Shown piece after piece: positions 62,654-64,000 of a stretch of DNA of 64,000 nt; within the stretch, counting starts at the first letter, position 1, and every line of letters begins with the position of its first letter. The notes under the pieces were generated by a model, which was not told where the DNA came from, did not search any database, and saw only the letters and a list, made by a program, of their open reading frames with translations. Where the stretch lies: assembly GCF_011605345.1 (NCBI RefSeq), contig NZ_JAAOXM010000007.1:1-64000 (forward strand), in the 5' to 3' direction. Origin of the DNA: Burkholderia sp. D-99 (GTDB taxonomy: Bacteria; Pseudomonadota; Gammaproteobacteria; Burkholderiales; Burkholderiaceae). Both the position numbers and the translations under genes were made by a program.

Positions 62654-63267
62654 TCGCGCTTCCCCCCGATCGAGTTCAGCCGCGACACCATGTGGTTCGC
62701 CATGCCGCGAAAGCCGCCCGAGACACCACGCCACAGGCGCGGGAGCGCCCACGCGGAAGCCGCGATGAACGCGGCGAGCAGCACGAGGAAGGCGAGCGGC
62801 ACGAAGAACGCGAGCACGAGCCCGCCGACCACGAGGCCATCCTCGGTCGACGATGCGACCCAGTTCGAAATCGGTTCGGGAGACAGGTTGATCAGCGCAC
62901 GCGTGCCGGCCTTCGCCACGTGCGCGGCACCGGCGAGCGAGCCGCCGGCGAGCCCCGCGACCGCGAGCACGGTCGGATCGGCATGGCCGAGTGCGCCGGC
63001 GGCGAGCACGGCGCCGGCCGGGATGCGAATGAAGGTGTGCACGGCATCCCACAGCGAGTCGAACGCGGGGATCTTGTCGGCAAGGAATTCGGTGACGGTG
63101 AGCACGGCCGCGGCGCCGATGACCCACGGCGACATCAGGACGGCCAACGTGTCGGGCAGGTGGAGCCAGCCGAACCGCGCCAGCAGGCCGGCGATCAGCA
63201 CGGTCAGGTACAGGCGCAGGCCGCTCGCCCACGCGAGCCCCGCGCCGAGCGAAATGGCTTCGATCAT
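62650..63267 (-). CDS. DUF4126 family membrane protein
   Basis: A 205-residue membrane protein of the DUF4126 family with five or six helices. Blocks are SLGAGLAWASGLRLYLTVLI and LADKIPAFDSLWDAVHTFIRIPAGAVLAAGAL in part. Function is unknown. GGAGAGGGCG precedes the ATG at 63267. It is the first gene of a minus-strand cluster, and its stop overlaps the permease start. Confidence 0.88.
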   Translation of the reverse strand: MIEAISLGAGLAWASGLRLYLTVLIAGLLARFGWLHLPDTLAVLMSPWVIGAAAVLTVTEFLADKIPAFDSLWDAVHTFIRIPAGAVLAAGALGHADPTVLAVAGLAGGSLAGAAHVAKAGTRALINLSPEPISNWVASSTEDGLVVGGLVLAFFVPLAFLVLLAAFIAASAWALPRLWRGVSGGFRGMANHMVSRLNSIGGKRD

Positions 63268-63493
63268 CGCCCTCTCCTTGCACTTTCCGTGCGATTTGCC
63301 GATTGATCGGATCGGGTCGGACAGACCGGCCGCGCGGCGCGTGGCGACCGGCACCGTGTGCCGCGAGAAGCACGACGGTATTCAGGCCCGAATGCGTTCC
63401 ATTATAGACAGGCTATCCGGGTGACCGGCGCAATTCCGCAGCGCGACATCCCGGGCGCACGTGCGCCCGGGTGCCGACGCCCGGATGCCGACG

Positions 63494-63814
63494 TCAGGCA
63501 GCCGACGACAGCTTGAGGCCGATCAGCCCCGCGACGATCAGCGCGGCGCTCGCGACGCGCGCGACGGTCAGCGCCTCGCCCATCATCACGATGCCGAACA
63601 CGAACGCGCCGACCGCGCCGATGCCCGTCCACACCGCGTACGCGGTGCCGAGCGGCAACTGGCGCATCGCGACCGCGAGCAGCCCGAAGCTGGCCAGCGC
63701 CGTCACGATCGTAAACACCGACGGACCGAGCTTCGTGAAGCCGTCCGACGATTTCAGGCCGGCCGCCCAGGCCACTTCCAGCAAACCAGCAATCAACAAC
63801 CATACCCACGCCAT
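63494..63814 (-). CDS. sugE: SMR family guanidinium exporter (SugE/Gdx)
   Basis: A 106-residue four-helix small multidrug resistance protein of the SugE/Gdx branch. The essential Glu is E13 in LLEVAWAAGLKSS; WTGIGAVGAFVFGIVMMGE is a helix 3 mark. Gdx proteins exchange guanidinium for protons. The ATG at 63814 directly follows a leader with a guanidine-II riboswitch, so it is probably induced by guanidine. It is transcribed on its own. A terminator was not seen. Confidence 0.92.
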   Translation of the reverse strand: MAWVWLLIAGLLEVAWAAGLKSSDGFTKLGPSVFTIVTALASFGLLAVAMRQLPLGTAYAVWTGIGAVGAFVFGIVMMGEALTVARVASAALIVAGLIGLKLSSAA

Positions 63815-63836
63815 CTCGACGTACTCCGTATCGGAT

Positions 63837-63881
63837 GGGGCCGTCCCCGTTGAAGCGAATGGCCCGGGGTCGTCCCCGGGC
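63837..63881 (-). promoter_or_regulatory. Guanidine-II riboswitch (mini-ykkC)
   Basis: Two short hairpins with ACGR loops lie in the sugE leader. P1 is GCCCGGGG-ACGA-CCCCGGGC (63862-63881) and P2 is GGGG-ACGG-CCCC (63837-63848), joined by 13 nt. This is exactly the mini-ykkC architecture, in which guanidine binds across the two loops and frees the ribosome binding site. P2 lies ~22 nt upstream of the sugE start codon. Confidence 0.9.
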
Positions 63882-63888
63882 GGCGCCG

Positions 63889-63897
63889 AGTATAACA
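63889..63897 (-). promoter_or_regulatory. Promoter of the sugE transcript (extended -10)
   Basis: Minus-strand TGTTATACT is an extended -10 element (hexamer TATACT at 63889-63894). The transcription start would fall at ~63882, directly at the 5' edge of the riboswitch. The -35 region is weak. Confidence 0.6.
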
Positions 63898-64000
63898 AGA
63901 TGCTTACGGACGCGCCGGCTGCGGGGCAGGCCGGCGGCCGCTCGGGGGGCGCGATCGGCCGGGCCCGGTCAGTTCGGTCAGTTAGATACGCGCTTCGGCG

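Noticed and set aside
62654..63373. Extension of the FtsX-like permease frame upstream of the TTG
   Set aside because: It would lie fully inside the DUF4126 gene, reads as Arg/Ala/His-rich shadow sequence, and has no membrane or signal segment.

Overview
The window is a high-GC, gene-dense chromosomal segment that looks like a Burkholderia, most probably of the Burkholderia cepacia complex. Support comes from the beta-proteobacterial 16S 5' end at the left edge, the order nuoA-N / DUF2818 / NUDIX / DUF1178, and the blocks rpsO-pnp, leuA, psd-pssA and ilvBNC. The species was not determined. No insertion sequence, prophage, CRISPR array or integrase was seen, so this is core genome rather than an accessory island.

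Layout. 1-600: first bases of a 16S rRNA gene on the minus strand with its leader (boxA) and two tandem promoters. 601-9000: a DUF2863 protein, an atypical LuxR-type response regulator, a CbiM-like membrane protein, a secreted protein with a lysine-rich tail, an M14 carboxypeptidase, YaaA, a PIN-domain protein, a methionine aminotransferase and a glutathione transferase. 9160-14378: an enoyl-CoA hydratase homologue, a second GST, then a minus-strand operon of two acyl-CoA dehydrogenases and two MaoC hydratases, with a 49-bp triple tandem repeat at its upstream edge. 14419-30791: DUF1178, NUDIX hydrolase, DUF2818 and the 13 single-subunit nuo genes for respiratory complex I, transcribed right to left from a TTG-initiated nuoA. 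30946-36480: tRNA-Leu(GAG), secG, tpiA, a PIG3-type quinone oxidoreductase and rpsO-pnp. 36477-41030: an amino-acid-type binding protein, a BamE-like lipoprotein, and a beta-carbonic anhydrase with a SulP transporter behind a long regulatory region. 41100-48273: leuA with a leucine-rich leader peptide, pssA, psd and ilvBNC. 48454-50737: an ECF-type sigma factor in a four-gene operon. 50963-57947: LpxH-like hydrolase, GT4 glycosyltransferase, diacylglycerol kinase, TetR regulator, LOG protein, SDR and an ArnT-like glycosyltransferase. 58133-64000: DUF924, AlaX, truncated globin, a large FtsX-type permease, DUF4126, and a guanidine exporter (sugE/gdx) behind a guanidine-II riboswitch.

How genes work together. 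The nuo block builds one membrane complex. ilvB-ilvN-ilvC and leuA supply the branched-chain amino-acid pathway, with separate promoters and apparently separate control. psd and pssA make phosphatidylethanolamine. The carbonic anhydrase and SulP genes form a plausible bicarbonate supply unit. The sigma factor operon has the topology of an envelope-sensing circuit.

The most interesting signals are: a leaderless, leucine-rich, CTA-rich mini-ORF exactly at the predicted start of the leuA transcript; the sigma / one-TM / LTxxQ-like periplasmic / RDD operon; the stack of symmetric operators upstream of the carbonic anhydrase; the paired acyl-CoA dehydrogenase and MaoC genes; and the guanidine-II riboswitch. 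All calls come from reading the sequence; no database search was run.
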